From assembly GCF_905171765.1 (NCBI RefSeq), contig NC_053392.1, positions 445,250,837-445,314,836 of the forward strand: a stretch of 64,000 bases of DNA. Reading direction: 5' to 3'. The stretch comes from Bufo bufo (taxonomy: Eukaryota; Chordata; Amphibia; Anura; Bufonidae). The notes beneath the pieces are model-generated. The model was not told where the DNA came from and ran no database searches. It was given only the letters and a program-made list of their open reading frames with translations. The stretch's first letter is position 1. Each line of letters begins with the position of its first letter. Made by a program: the position numbers and the translations under genes. This document shows, one piece after another, positions 42,090 to 53,830 of this stretch.

Positions 42090-44150
42090 TATATATATAA
42101 TGCAGTTGCCTGCCCGTGTGTGAGAGGCCACAGGCCCACAGACTGTACTGTGTGCACACCACTCATATCGGGTGGCACAGTACCTTACAGATAAAAAAGT
42201 CATTTAATTTTTTCTCTGTAATATAATTGCAGTTGCCTGCCAGTGAGTGTCAGGCCCACAGACTGTACTGTGCCCACTGCCCACCACTCATATCGGGTGG
42301 CACAGTACCTTACAGATAAAAAAGTCATTTAATTTTTTCTCTGTAATATAATTGCAGTTGCCTGCCAGTGAGTGTCAGGCCCACAGACTTTACTGTGCCC
42401 ACTGCCAGTGCCCACCGCTCATGACCGGTGGCACAGTACCTTGCAGATAAAAAAGTCATTTAATTATTTCTCTGTAATATAATTGCAGTTGCCTGCCCGT
42501 GTGTGTCAGGCCCACTGACTGTACTGTGCCCACTGCCAGTGCCCACCACTCATATCGGGTGGCACAGTACCTTGCAGATAAAAAAGTCATTTAATTTTTA
42601 CCATTTTATATAATTGCAGTTGCCTGCCAGTGTGTGTCAGGCCCACTGACTGTACTGTGCCCACTGCCAGTGCCCACCACTCATATCGGGTGGCACAGTA
42701 CCTTGCAGATAAAAAAGTAATTTAATTTTTACCCTTTAATATAATTGCAGTTGCCTGCCAGTGTGTGCCAGGCCCAATGACTGTATTGTGCCCACTGCCA
42801 GTGCCCACCACTCATATCCGGTGGCACAGTACCTTGCAGATAAAAAAAGTCATTAAATTTTTTCTCTGTAATATAATTGCAGTTGCCTGCCAGTGTGTGT
42901 CAAGCCCACTGACTGTACTGTGGCCACTGCCAGTGCCTACCACTCATATCGGGTGGCACAGTACCTTGCAGCTAAAAAAGTAAATTCATTTTTACCCTTT
43001 AATATAATTGCAGTTGCCTGCCAGTGTGTGTCAGGCCCACTGACTGTACTGTGCCCACTGCCAGTGCCCACCACTCATATCGGGTGGCACAGTACCTTGC
43101 AGATAAAAAAGTCATTTAATTTTTACCCTTTAATATAATTGCAGTTGCCTGCCAGTGTGTGTCAGGCCCACTGACTGTATTGTGCCCACTGCCAGTGCCC
43201 ACCACTCATATCCGGTGGCACAGTACCTTGCAGATAAAAAAAGTCATTACATTTTTTCTCTGTAATATAATTGCAGTTGCCTGCCAGTGTGTGTCAGGCC
43301 CACTGACTGTACTGTGGCCACTGCCAGTGCCTACCACTCATATCGGGTGGCACAGTACCTTGCAGCTAAAAAAGTAAATTCATTTTTACCCTTTAATATA
43401 ATTGCAGTTGCCTGCCAGTGTGTGTCAGGCCCACAAACTGTACTGTGCCCATTGCCAGTGCCCACCACTCATATCGGGTGGCACAGTACCTTGCAGATAA
43501 AAAAGTCATTTAATTTTCACCCTTTAATATAATTGCAGTTGCCTGCCAGTGTGTGTCAGGCCCACTGACTGTACTGTGCCCACTGCCAGTGCCCACCACT
43601 CATATCTGGTGGCACAGTACCTTGCAGATAAAAAAGTCATTTAATTTTTACCATTTAATATAATTGCAGTTGCCTGCCAGTGTGTGTCAGGCTCACAGAC
43701 TGTACTGTGCCCACTGCCAGTGCCCACCACTCATATCGGGTGGCACAGTACCTTGCAGATAAAAAAATCATTAAATTTTTACTCTTTAATATAATTGCAG
43801 TTGCCTGCCAGTGTGTGTCAGGCCCACAGAGTGTACTGTGCCCACTGCCAGTGCCCACCACTCATATCGGGTGGCACAGTAACTTGCAGATAAAAAAGTC
43901 ATATAATTTTTTCTCTGTAATATAATTACAGTTGCCTGCCAGTGTGTGTCAGGCCCACTGACTGTACTGTGCCCACTGCCACTGCCCACCACTCATATCG
44001 GGTGGCACAGTACCTTGCAGATCAAAAAGTAATTAAATGTTTTCTCTGTAATATAATTGCAGTTGCCTGCCAGTGTGTGTCAGGCCCACAGACTGTACTG
44101 TGCCCACTGCCCACCACTCATATCGGGTGGCACAGTACCTTGCATGCATA
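42090..44150. repeat. 131-bp tandem array, 16 copies
   Basis: GCAGTTGCCTGCC recurs about 16 times at a near-constant 129-132 bp. Each unit also has CACCACTCATATCGGGTGG, AGTACCTTGCAGATAAAAAA and a T-rich tract leading to TATAATTGCAG. Units are very alike, and two adjacent groups near 42765-43150 and 43159-43540 look like block duplications. The array lies between the hAT 5' end and the BED gene. Confidence 0.95.
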
Positions 44151-44170
44151 GTATCACTAATAAAAAAAAA

Positions 44171-45260
44171 ATGACAGGCAGAGGCAGGCCACTCCGCAGG
44201 GGCCGTCGTGGTAGTGGTGCTGTGATTACGTACCCAGAACTCGAAAAATTCTGAGGACATAGTTGACTGGCTTACACAGGACACCCAATCTTCTACAGCT
44301 TCCGCTCGGAACCTTGACGCACCATCCTCCTCCAGCTCAGCTTCGGGCACCTCTCAAGTTACCACTCGCCCGCCCGCCACCACCACCAACACTAGCACCA
44401 CAGCCGCTTCACTTGATCTGTCAGATGAGTTATTTACACATCAGTTGGAAGAAATGAGTGATGCGCAACCATTATTGCCAGAGGATGTAGATAACAGGAA
44501 TATGTCTCAGTCAGGCAGCATTACACACATGGACGTACGGTGTGATGATGATGATGTTGTACCTGCTGCTGCTTCCTTTGCTAAGTTGTCAGATACAAGT
44601 GAAGCGGTTGATGATGACGATGTGTCCGTGGCTGTCACGTGCGTGCCCGCTCGAAGAGAAGAAGAAAAGGGGGAAAGTTCAGATGGGGAGACAGAGAGGA
44701 GGAGGAGACGAGTTGGAAGCAGGGGGAGGTCGTCGCAAGGAGCTAGTGGCACAGTCAGACAGCATGTATTGGCACCCGGGGTCAGCCAGACAGCACATCA
44801 ATCAACACATGCTGTTGCCACCACCAGAATGCCGTCATTGCAAAGCTCAGCAGTGTGGCATTTTTTTTGTGTGTCTGTCTCTAATAACAGCGATGCCATT
44901 TGCAACCTGTGCCAAAAGAAACTGAGTCGTGGGAAGTCCAATACCCACCTAGGTACAACTGCTTTGAGAAGGCACATGATCTCACATCACAAATGCCTAT
45001 GGGATCAACACATGATGAGTACAAGCAGCACACAAACTCAAAGCCACCATCCTCCTCCTGGTCCAGCATCTTCTGCCACGTCAACCACTGCTGTCCTCCT
45101 TGCCCCCTCTCAACCACCCGCCACTCCGCCTCTCACCTTCAGCAGTTCCTGCTCATCTGCCCACAGTCAGGTGTCTGTCAAGGAAATGTTTGAGCGTAAG
45201 AAGACTACTAGGCCAACAATGGGCCCACACTGCAGAATCATTGTTTTCTGGGTCACTTAA
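44171..45260 (+). pseudogene. hAT 4 transposase, BED-finger part
   Basis: The start MTGRGRPLRRGRRGSG at 44171 matches the start of hAT 5 (MTGRERGRPFHRGGRG) but stops at 44254. The protein continues in other frames and then from 44445 to 45260: EEMSDAQPLLPEDVDN, an acidic linker with DDDDVVPAAASF and VDDDDVSVAV, an RRRRR patch, and the BED finger. The finger reads AVWHFFCVS, CNLCQKKLSRGKSNTHLG, TALRRHMISHH. It ends VSVKEMFERKK followed by unrelated sequence. A frameshift or loss lies around 44254-44445, and the catalytic core is missing after 45230. Only DNA binding could remain. Confidence 0.88.
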
Positions 45261-45397
45261 CTGTCACTGAACTATCTCAGCACGAGCATAGGCTTTAAAA
45301 AACCGCCATCGAATGCAATCTCCCAAACGTGCGCACGAGCACAGTCATCACTACACCAAGATTGACGCATAGAGGAATAAAATTTATGTAATGAGTG

Positions 45398-45925
45398 TGT
45401 CAATGTCACCGCCAGATCTCTAAGAAGCTCTGACAGACGTTCTTCTGTACCTCCTGCATGATGTTCTTTTGTTTTGCTTTCACTTTGTCATCTCTTTTCC
45501 TTCTCCCAGCTGTCATCTATTCACACTGATTGCCTCTCTTTATATCCCCTCCCATACTGCCTCACTTTGTGGTTTATACTACTTCCTGGATTGTGCTCTC
45601 TGCTAGAAGCTGCAACTGCTGGTTCCTCAGATAAGTCTATTCCTTTCTTTGTGTTTTTCTGCTGACTTGATTCTAGGTGACCCTGACTCCCTCCGTATTA
45701 AGTGCAGGGAGCCGGTGGTCGTGTCCCCTCACTATTGTAGGGTTTTCAGGTCTCATATAGTCGAGGCACGAGGGCATGCAATTATCTATCATAGAGATCT
45801 TTGCATGGGCAGAGCAGTAAGGGAGAGCTCTAGGACTTTTATAGGGCTTGCCCATTTGTTCCTTAGTTTGGGATCAAGTCAGTCTGATTTGTGACTTCAA
45901 GTTTTCTGCAACACCATCCGTGACA
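45398..45925 (+). mobile_element. Candidate solo LTR
   Basis: Begins TGTCAATGTCACCGCC and ends CCATCCGTGACA, a TGTCA/TGACA pair as in many Gypsy-type LTRs. It contains a TATATCCCC box near 45545 and CCCTGACTCCCTCC, and is non-coding. I recognise the general pattern from frog LTRs. A 5-bp target duplication is not evident (GAGTG before, GTCAA after). Confidence 0.5.
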
Positions 45926-46445
45926 GTCAACTCTTGACAACTCTGTGCGGTTGTCTAAAATCTATTCGATACACGTCCCCTGATAGGGGACGTAACAGGG
46001 ATTAAACTGATAAGACTAGTACTACTTAACACACCACTCATATAGGGTGGCACAGTACATTGCACGGCACACGCGCAGTGCCCCAAATTGGTAGAGGACC
46101 GACCAACCATCTTTTTCCATCTCCCGGTTCCTAAAATCTATTCCATATACCGGCCCCTGATAGGGGACGTAACAGGGATTAAACTCATAAGAATAGTACT
46201 ACTTAAACACACCACTCATATAGGGTGGCACAGTACATTGCACGGTGCACGCGCTGTGCCCCAAATTGGAAGTAATAGGACCGACCAACCATCTTTTTCC
46301 ATCTCCCGGTTCCTAAAATCTATTCCATACACCAGCCCCTGATAGGGGACAAAACAGAGATTAAACTGGTAAGAACAGATATTTTTAATGAAAAAAAAAG
46401 AGGACAGCCTCTGCGGAGTTGGGTATTTTTTTGCCGCGTTACTGA
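45926..46445. repeat. 176/182-bp tandem repeat in hAT 4
   Basis: AAAATCTATTC begins at 45957, 46133 and 46315, giving two full units and part of a third. Units contain CACCACTCATATAGGGTGG, which resembles CACCACTCATATCGGGTGG of the 131-bp array, so the two arrays are related. Confidence 0.85.
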
Positions 46446-46880
46446 ATGCTCATGCACAATGGCTGTAGGTTCATGCGTCCTTTTGCGGAGGTGACAAACC
46501 TGGTCAGTCAAACCCAAGGCAACATCATCGACCTCATCCCATATGCGTTTTTTCTGGAGCGTGCCCTACGAAGAGTACTGGATCAGGCTGTAGCTGAGCA
46601 TGAAGAGCAAGAGTTGTGGTCACCACACCACCAGAAGCAGCCTTGTCGTCATCGATTGCTGGACCTGCGGCAACGCAGAGAGAGGAGTCTGAAGAAGAGG
46701 AGTCAGAGGAGGAAGGTGGCTTTGAGGAGGTGGAAGACCAACCACAGCAGGTGTCCCAGGGGGCTTGTTGTCACCTTTCGGGGACCCTTGGTGTTGTACG
46801 TGGCTGGGTGGAGGAAGAGACCTTCAATGACGTCAGTGAGGACAAGGAACGGGACATGGCTAGCTTGGTATCCAACCTTG
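46446..46880 (+). pseudogene. hAT 4 transposase, late catalytic scrap
   Basis: The open piece reads RPFAEVTNLVSQTQGNII, DLIPYAFFLERALRRVL and an acidic tail. It corresponds to the hAT 5 segment near 63235-63340, whose translation includes the LVSRSQGAISD-like block. It shifts frame after about 46610 into the overlapping SEEEESEEEGGF run. The first catalytic Asp region and the dimerisation domain are both absent. Confidence 0.78.
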
Positions 46881-47360
46881 TGTAAATGGGGAGTTTGTGG
46901 TTGTGCAAATGGACTGTTTGCGGTTGTTTGCGGTGCGTTAAACGGGGAGTTTGGTCTGTCACTGTGAAGCGGGCGTAACCCTTACACTACCTGATCGATA
47001 CAACATCATACCTGATCGTATACACACACTGGATGTTTTAAAGCAAGTTATTCCAAACAATTTAGGAATGTTAGGTGATTTATGCCCTTTATGGATTAAA
47101 ACCCGACTCTGCGTTAACTACGTAATTTTCCATGGGAGTTTTGCCATGGATCCCCCTCCGGCATGCCACAGTCCAGGTGTTAGTCCCCTTGAAACAACTT
47201 TTCCATCACTATTGTGGCCAGAAAGAGTCCCTGTGGGTTTTAAAAATCGCCTGCCTATTGAAGTCTATGGCGGTTCACCCGGTTCGCCCGTTCGCGAACA
47301 TTTGTGGAAATCTGTGTTTGCCGTTCGCGAACAGAAAATTTTACGTTTGCAACATCTCTA
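46881..47360 (+). repeat. hAT 4 3' end with GTTCGC palindromes
   Basis: Non-coding, ending with repeated GGTTCACCC, GGTTCGCCC and GTTCGCGAAC motifs before the terminus CATCTCTA. These mirror the 5' end at 41715-41780 and are probable transposase binding sites. Confidence 0.8.
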
Positions 47361-47368
47361 TCCCCCAG
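47361..47368. repeat. hAT 4 target duplication, right
   Basis: TCCCCCAG, identical to 41689-41696. Confidence 0.93.
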
Positions 47369-47813
47369 TCCCCATGAAATACAGCCCAGAACAACATCTA
47401 GACAAAACTGTCTCAGCAAACTACACTTTGCTGAAACCACTGCAGCTTTCTGGATTTCAGTTATCTCATCCAGCTGAGGTATCTGGGTGGGATAAACATG
47501 CCTCCCAGCACTTATACTGCACACATCACCACAGTATGTATATGGAGATAATTGTAAATAACTGATAAGACCTCCCACAAGGTTTCTAAGCTCAGAAAGA
47601 GCAATTATGTAAATAAATAAATAAATAAATAAGTTTTGCTGAATCATTCAATTCCCCTCTAGAGATAAGCAAATTTCTTTAAATTTGCTTTAGGTTCAAT
47701 TCTAAATTTATTGGTGGCAGATGTTTATACACATATGGCAATGTTGCCTCCTTTTTGGTAACAAGGACAATATTCCCCCATTTTGCTTTCATTTTGTTTT
47801 GATAGCGAGGGTC
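47369..47813. other. Spacer with possible hAT-like terminus
   Basis: Mostly featureless DNA with an AAAT microsatellite at about 47609-47632. At 47660 TAGAGATAAGC is followed by CAAATTTCTTTAAATTTG, a terminus-plus-palindrome layout like the other hAT families. It could be the start of another, truncated hAT element. Confidence 0.4.
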
Positions 47814-47816
47814 TAA

Positions 47817-48790
47817 GGCTGGGTTCACACGGGCGTGACGGATTTGTTCAAGATGCTTCCCCGGTGTACTGCGGCAAACCTGCGCGAGTAGGGACCCAGT
47901 TGCAGTCAGTTTTGACTGCGATTGCGTTCCGTTGTTCAGCTTTTTTTGCGCGGGTGCAATGCATTTTGCACGCTCGTGATAAAAACCTGAATGTGGTACC
48001 CAGACCCAAACTTCTTCACTGAAGTTCAGGTTTGGGTTCAAGTTTGTGTAGATGTAATTATTTTCCCTTATAACATGGTTATAAGGGAAAATAATAGCAT
48101 TCTTTAATACAGAATGCTTAGTAGAAGGTCAATTGAGGGTTAAAAAATAAAAATAAATTAGCTCACCTCCTCCATTTGATCGCGTAGCTGCCGGTCTCCA
48201 GTTATTTCTTCAGGACCTGTCAAAGGACCTGTCAAAGGACCTGCGGTGACATAACTGAGATCATCACATGATGTACCATGTGATTGGACCATGTGATGTG
48301 ACGTCACCACAGGTCCTTCAGCCGGCAGCTCATGATTAAAGAAGTAAGAAGAGATCGGAAACTACGCGATGAAGAGGAGGAGGTGAGTTTATTATTATTA
48401 TTTTTTTAACCCTCAATTGACCTTCTACTAAGCATTCTGTATTAAAGAATGCTATTATTTTCCCTTATAACCATGTTATAAGGGAAAATAATACAGTGAA
48501 TAGACTGTCATCTTAGCAACCATGCGTGAAAATCGCACCGCATCTGCACTTGCTTGCGGATGCTTGTGATTTTCACTCAGCCCCATTAACTTCTATGGGG
48601 CCTGCGTTGCGTGATAAAAGCACTATATAGAGCATGCTGTCATTTTCACACAACGCATAAGTGATGCGTGAAAATCACTGCTCATCTGAACAGCCCCATA
48701 GAAGTGAATGGGTCCGGATTCAGTGCGGGTTCAATGCGTTCACCTCATGCATTGTACAGGCGCGGAAATCTCGCCCGTGTGAACTCAGCC
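47817..48790. mobile_element. Complete Harbinger-like MITE, TAA duplication
   Basis: Termini GGCTGGGTTCACACGGGCG (47817-47835) and CGCCCGTGTGAACTCAGCC (48772-48790) differ at one position as inverted repeats and are flanked by TAA on both sides. A 3-bp TAA/TWA duplication fits PIF/Harbinger. Inside is a foldback bounded by CCCTTATAACATGG motifs and centred near 48270, then a segment with GCGTGAAAATCGCACC and its inverse. It has no coding capacity. The truncated relative is at 19428-20239. Confidence 0.85.
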
Positions 48791-48793
48791 TAA

Positions 48794-49407
48794 AAGCATT
48801 GCTAGCTGGTAGTCATCACATTGCTTGATGCTAACAATACACTTGTCAGTACATAAGCAACCAAGCATGCAGCTTGCCATGTTTGACAGAGTACAAATGA
48901 CCCTGTTTCAGATTCTGCCTGGCACTGCAATGGCAATGTTGCCTTCATCATCATCAGCGGCAACATGTTTGGAATAAGCAGTGTCAGCCTTGTCCGCTAA
49001 CTATATATCCTACACAATTCCCGACGCCCAGCAACCCCACCCATCAGCTGTATAAAGAGATGGCGCACACAGTGTGCACGTGCCATCTCTCCCGTATCTC
49101 CTCCTCACTTTTGCTATGTCTAAGGCAAAGCAGCAGTGAGCAGGAAGTGAAAAGGGAGATGGCATGTACACACTGCTCCGTCTCCTCATACAGCTGATCG
49201 GCGGGGGTACCGGGTGTCGGACCCCCGCCGATCTGAAATTAATGACCTATCCTAAGAATAGGTCATCAATATTAAAAGCCCGGAGAACCCCTTTAATCTG
49301 TTCTGTTATACATAGACTTACTATGCGTCAGACTCAGTCTTAACAGGCGGTCTAATATATTGTCGCGGTCTAATATATAGCTGTGCTAATCTTGTTCACC
49401 TGCTGAG
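48794..49407. repeat. Dispersed repeat with terminal hairpins
   Basis: From about 49030 the sequence resembles a common frog repeat that ends AAGCCCGGAGAACCCC. It contains the hairpins GATCGGCGGGGGT/ACCCCCGCCGATC (49196-49235) and TGACCTATCCTAAGAATAGG (49247-49270). The part before 49030 shows nothing recognisable. Confidence 0.55.
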
Positions 49408-49699
49408 TAGAGATGGCCTTGCGGTTCGCCGAACATACGAACATATGGCGATATTCGCACACGCCATATTTTTTTGCATAGCGCCGAACTTTGACCCATG
49501 ACACTTCCATCAGGTGAGACAGGGCAGCCAATTGAGACGTTTCAGCACATGGACACTGCCCCTACCCTATAAATGAACCCGTTCTGACCTCCATTTTGCA
49601 TTCAGTCTTTTGCCAGTGTAGGGAGAAGTTGTTGTGTGGAGCAGGGACAGACTGTTAGAGACACCAAATGCTAGCTAATAGGGCCACAAAAGTCTTTTT

Positions 49700-50379
49700 A
49701 AGGACTGGTATAGGTGTGCTATCAATAGGTGTGACATACTGAGGGGTGTGATATACTTATAATATACTTTCTAACATAGAAAGTATATTATAGTGCATTT
49801 GTATTGTGCAGCAGTTGTGTGCGGTTCTGCTGTGATACTGCAGCTATACAGAGGGACAAACGCTATTGGAACAACTAATTGCAACTGGTGTGATATACTA
49901 GTTGCCCCCAAAAAAAACTTATTGAGGCAGGGGTGTAATATACCTATCAAATAATTTCCATATAGTACATTTGTAATTTGCAGGAGTTGTGTGCGGTTCT
50001 GCTGATACCCCAGCTATACTGAGTGACAAACGCTATTTGAACAAATAATTTCAACTGGTGTGATATAACAATTGCCCCCCAAAAAAACTGATTGAGGCAG
50101 GGGTGTGATATACCTATACTTTCTGTATAGTGCATTTGTAATTTTCAGGAGTTGTGTGCGGTTCTGCTGAGATACCCCAGCTATACCGAGTGACAAACAC
50201 TATTGGAACAAATAATTTCAACTGGTGTGATATACCAGTTGTCCCCCCAACAAACTCATTGAGGCAGGGCCGGGTGTGATATACCTATAATACAATTTAC
50301 ATTTGTAATTTGCAAATTTGCAGGAGTTGTGTGCGGTTCTGCTAAGATACCCCAGCTATACAGAGTGACAAACGCTATT
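49700..50379. repeat. hAT 5 tandem array, part 1
   Basis: About four units of roughly 170-190 bp share GAGTTGTGTGCGGTTCTGCT, CCCCAGCTATAC, GACAAACGCTATT and CAACTGGTGTGATATA. The array is cut at 50379 by a Tc1 element and continues at 59190. Confidence 0.9.
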
Positions 50380-50381
50380 TA

Positions 50382-52002
50382 CAGTTGCAAGAAAAAGTAT
50401 GTGAACCCTTTGGAATGAAATGGATTTCTGCACAAATTGGTCATAAATTGTGATCTAATCTTCATCTAAGTCACAACAATAGATAATCACAGTCTGCTTA
50501 AACTAATGACACACAAATAATTAAATGTTACCATGTTTTTATTGAACACACCATGTAAACATTCACAATGCAGGTGGAAAAAGTATGTGAACCCCTAGAC
50601 TTATGACATCTCCAAGAGCTAATTGGAGTGAGGTGTCAGCCAACTGGAGTCCAATCAATGAGATGAGATTGGAGGTGTTGGTTACAGCTGCCCTGCCCTA
50701 TAAAAAACACACACCAGTTCTGTGTTTGCTTTTCACAAGAAGCATTGCCTGATGTGAATGATGCCTCGCACAAAAGAGCTCTCAGAAGACCTACAATTAA
50801 GAATTGTTGATTTGCATAAAGCTGGAAAGGGCTGTAAAAGTATCTCCAAAAGCCTTGGTGTTCATCAGTCCACAGTAAGACAAATGGTCTATAAATGGAG
50901 AAAGTTCAGCACTGCTGCTACTCTCCCTAGGAGTGGCCGTCCTGTAAAGATGACTGCAAGAGCACAGCGCAGACTGCTCAATGAGGTGAAGAAGAATCCT
51001 AGAGTGTCAGCTAAAGACTTACAAAAGTCTCTGGCATATGCTAACATCCCTGTTAGCGAATCTACGATACGTAAAACACTAAACAAGAATGGATTTCATG
51101 GGAGGATACCACAGAGGAAGCCACTGCTGTCCAAAAGAAACATTGCTGTATGTTTACAGTTTACACCAGAGCACCTGGATGTTCCACAGGAGTACTGGCA
51201 AAATATTCTGTGGACAGATTAAACCAAAGTTAAGTTGTTTGGAAGAAACACACAACACTATGTGTGGAGAAAAAGAGGCATAGCACACCAACATCAAAAC
51301 CTCATCCCAACTGTGAAGTATGGTCGTGGGGGCATCATGGTTTGGGGCTGCTTTGCTGCGTCAGGGCCTGGACGGATTGCTATCATCGAAGGAAAAATGA
51401 ATTCCCAAGTTTATCAAGACATTTTGCAGGAGAACTTAAGGCCACCTGTCCACCAGCTGAAGCTCAACAGAAGATGGGTGTTGCAACAGGACAACGACCC
51501 AAAGCATAGAAGTAAATCAACAACAGAATGGCTTAAACAGAAGAAAATACGCCTTCTGGAATGGCCCAGTCAGAGTCCTGACCTCAACCCGATTGAGATG
51601 CTGTGGCATGACCTCAAGAAAGTGATTCACACCAGACATCCCAAGAATATTGCTGAACTGAAACAGTTCTGTAAAGAGGAATGGTCAAGAATTACTCCTG
51701 ACCGTTGTGCACGTCTGATCTGCAACTACAGGAAACGTTTGGTTGAAGTTATTGCTGCCAAAGGAGGTTCAACCAGTTATTAAATCCAAGGGTTCACATA
51801 CTTTTTCCACCTGCACTGTGAATGTTTACATGGTGTGTTCAATAAAAACATGGTAACATTTAATTCTTTGTGTGTTATTAGTTTAAGCAGACTGTGATTG
51901 TCTATTGTTGTGACTTAGATGAAGATCAGATCACATTTTATGACCAATTTGTGCAGAAATCCATATCATTCCAAAGGGTTCACATACTTTTTCTTGCAAC
52001 TG
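50382..52002 (+). mobile_element. Tc1 element, DD34E, both ends present
   Basis: Termini CAGTTGCAAGAAAAAGTATG and its complement ending at 52002, flanked by TA at both sides. The inverted repeats are about 200 bp long with a second GTGGAAAAAGTATGTGAACC motif inside, the IR/DR arrangement. The transposase has a single nonsense codon, so the element looks rather young. Confidence 0.94.
50758..51783 (+). pseudogene. Tc1-like transposase with one stop codon
   Basis: A single frame of 341 codons is interrupted only by TAA at 51220-51222. The N-terminus reads [20 protein letters not shown] with paired helix-turn-helix domains ([27 protein letters not shown]). The stop falls right after the catalytic Asp in NILWTD, where WTDE is usual. 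Downstream come MVWGCFAASG, QQDNDPKH with the second Asp, and NPIEMLW with the Glu after 34 residues. The C-terminus VEVIAAKGGSTSY and stop are intact. Truncation after 154 residues leaves only the DNA-binding half. Confidence 0.94.
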
Positions 52003-52004
52003 TA

Positions 52005-53690
52005 CATAGTAACATAGTATATAAGGCCAAAAAAAGACATTTGTCCATCCAGTTTGGCCTGTTATCCTGCAAGTTGATCCAGAGGAAGGCAAAAAAAAAC
52101 TGAGGTAGAAGCCATTTTTACCCACCCAAAATTATTTCCCGACTGGATCAACGACCCATCTCTACTAGCTATAGCCTGTAATATTATTACACTCCAGAAA
52201 TACATCCAGGCCCAGCTTGAACTCTTTTACTTACCATCACCACCTCCTCAGGCAGAGAGTTCCATAGTCTCACCGCTCTTACCGTAAAGAATACTCTTCT
52301 ACAGTATGTTTGTGTACAAACCTTCTTTTCTTGAGGCACAGAGGATGTCCCCTTGTCACAGTCACAGTCCTGGGGATAAATAGATGATGGAAGAGATCTC
52401 TGTACTGACCCATGATATATTTATACATAGTTATTAAATCTCCCCTCAGTCATCTTTTTTCTAAAGTGAATAACGCTAATTTTGATAATCTTTCAGGGTA
52501 CTGTAATTCCCTCATTCCCGTAATTACTTTATTTTCCCTCCTCTGAACCCTCTCCTGCTATGTCTGCCTTGTTCACAGGAGCCCAGAACTGTACACAGTA
52601 CTCCATGTGTGGTCTGACCAGTGATTTATAAAGTGGTAGGACTATGTTCTCATCACGGGCATCTATGCCCCTTTTGATGCAACCCATTATCTTATTGGCC
52701 TTGGCAGCAGTTGCCTGACACTAGTTTTTACAGCTTAGTTTGCTGTTCACTAAAATTCCTAGGTCCTTTTCCATGTCAGTGTTACCCAGTGTTTTACCAT
52801 TTAGTATGTACGGGTGACTTGTATTATTCCTACCCATGTGCATAACCTTACATTTGTCAGTGTTAAACCTCATCTGCCACTTCTCTGTCCAAGCCTCCAA
52901 TCTATCCAGATCCATTTGTAGCAGTATACTGTCCTCTTCCGTGTAAAATTACTTTACGCAGTTTAGTGTAATCTTTAGAAATTGATATTTTACTGAGCAA
53001 GCCTTCTACAAGATCATTAATAAATATATTGAAGAGGATAGGGCCCAGTACTGACCCCTGAGGTACTCCACTAGTGACAGTGACCCAATCTGAGTGTGTA
53101 CCATTAATAACCACCCTCTGTTTTCTATTACTGAGCCATTTACTTACTCACATACAGACATTTTCTCCCTGTCCAAGAATTGTCCTTTTACTGTATATAC
53201 TAACCTTTTATGTGGTACAGTATCAAATGCTTTGGAGAAGTCAAGATATCCATTGATTCGCCGCTGTCAAGTCTAGACCTTGCCTCCTCCTAGAAACTGA
53301 TGACCGATCCCTCATGAAGCCATGCTGATATGGCGTTATTTGCTTATTTTCATTGAGGTGCTCCAAGATCTCTTAGAAAACCTACAAACAGTTTACCCAC
53401 GACAGATGTTCAACTTACCAGCCTATAGTTTCCGGGCTCTGTTTTTGGACCGTTTTTGAATATTGGTACCACATTTGCTATGCGCCAATCCTGTGGAACA
53501 CTCCCTGTCAGTATAGAGTCCTTAAGTATCAAAAATAAGGATCTGGCTATGACATTACTTAATTCTCTTAGGATTCGGGGCTGTGTGCCATCAGATCCTG
53601 GCGATTTGTCTATTTTATTATTTTTAAGACGCCGCTGTACTTCTTCCTGGGTCAGAGAAGGCACTTTTAATGGGGAATTTACATTTACAG
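52005..53690 (-). mobile_element. CR1-like LINE copy A, 3' part
   Basis: The minus strand ends in the tail repeat ACTATGTTACTATGT (on + ACATAGTAACATAG at 52005). It then runs back through about 700 bp of 3' untranslated sequence into the reverse transcriptase. It is 5'-truncated near 53690. It sits directly beside the Tc1 at 52002, inside the hAT 5 array. Confidence 0.88.
52721..53690 (-). pseudogene. CR1-like reverse transcriptase, copy A
   Basis: Reading down from 53690: VPSLTQEEVQRRLKNNKIDK, SPGSDGTQPRILRELSN, SVPQDWRIANVVPIFKNG and PGNYRLVS. After frame breaks come [20 protein letters not shown] (fingers/palm motif) and then WQMRFNTDKCKVMHMGRN and DLGILVNSKL. The active site, normally FADDTKL in this family, is damaged here and reads KDYTKL. 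Several stops lie between the blocks. It is clearly a dead LINE copy. Confidence 0.88.
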
Positions 53691-53725
53691 AAAAATCACA
53701 GAAAAAACAAAGATAAAAACATCCT
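53687..53725. repeat. 39-bp direct repeat, left copy
   Basis: ACAGAAAAATCACAGAAAAA followed by ACAAAGATAAAAACATCCT. Repeated at 55257-55295 with one mismatch. The pair brackets a composite insertion. Confidence 0.85.
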
Positions 53726-53830
53726 GCACGATATGATAGATAAATGTGCGGATGTCCCTGGCCACATTCATGAAAAAAAATACAGAAAAAAGATAATAAT
53801 GCACTTAATAATATAGATGCAAGCATTATA

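Larger units (their letters stand above)
41697..47360 (+). mobile_element. hAT element 4, both termini and 8-bp duplication
   Basis: The 5' end TAGAGATGTCCAG and the 3' end GCAACATCTCTA are inverted. Both are surrounded by GTTCGC/GCGAAC palindromes (CGCCGGCGAAC near 41715, CCGTTCGCGAAC near 47325). Flanking 8-bp duplications are perfect, so the limits are exact to the base. Inside are a 131-bp tandem array (42090-44150), a BED-finger gene piece, a candidate solo LTR, a second array and a scrap of the catalytic region. It is not autonomous now. Confidence 0.93.

Noticed and set aside
42765..44151. Open frames of 70-80 residues running through the 131-bp repeats
   Set aside because: They repeat with the array period and change frame between units, as expected from a non-coding tandem repeat.
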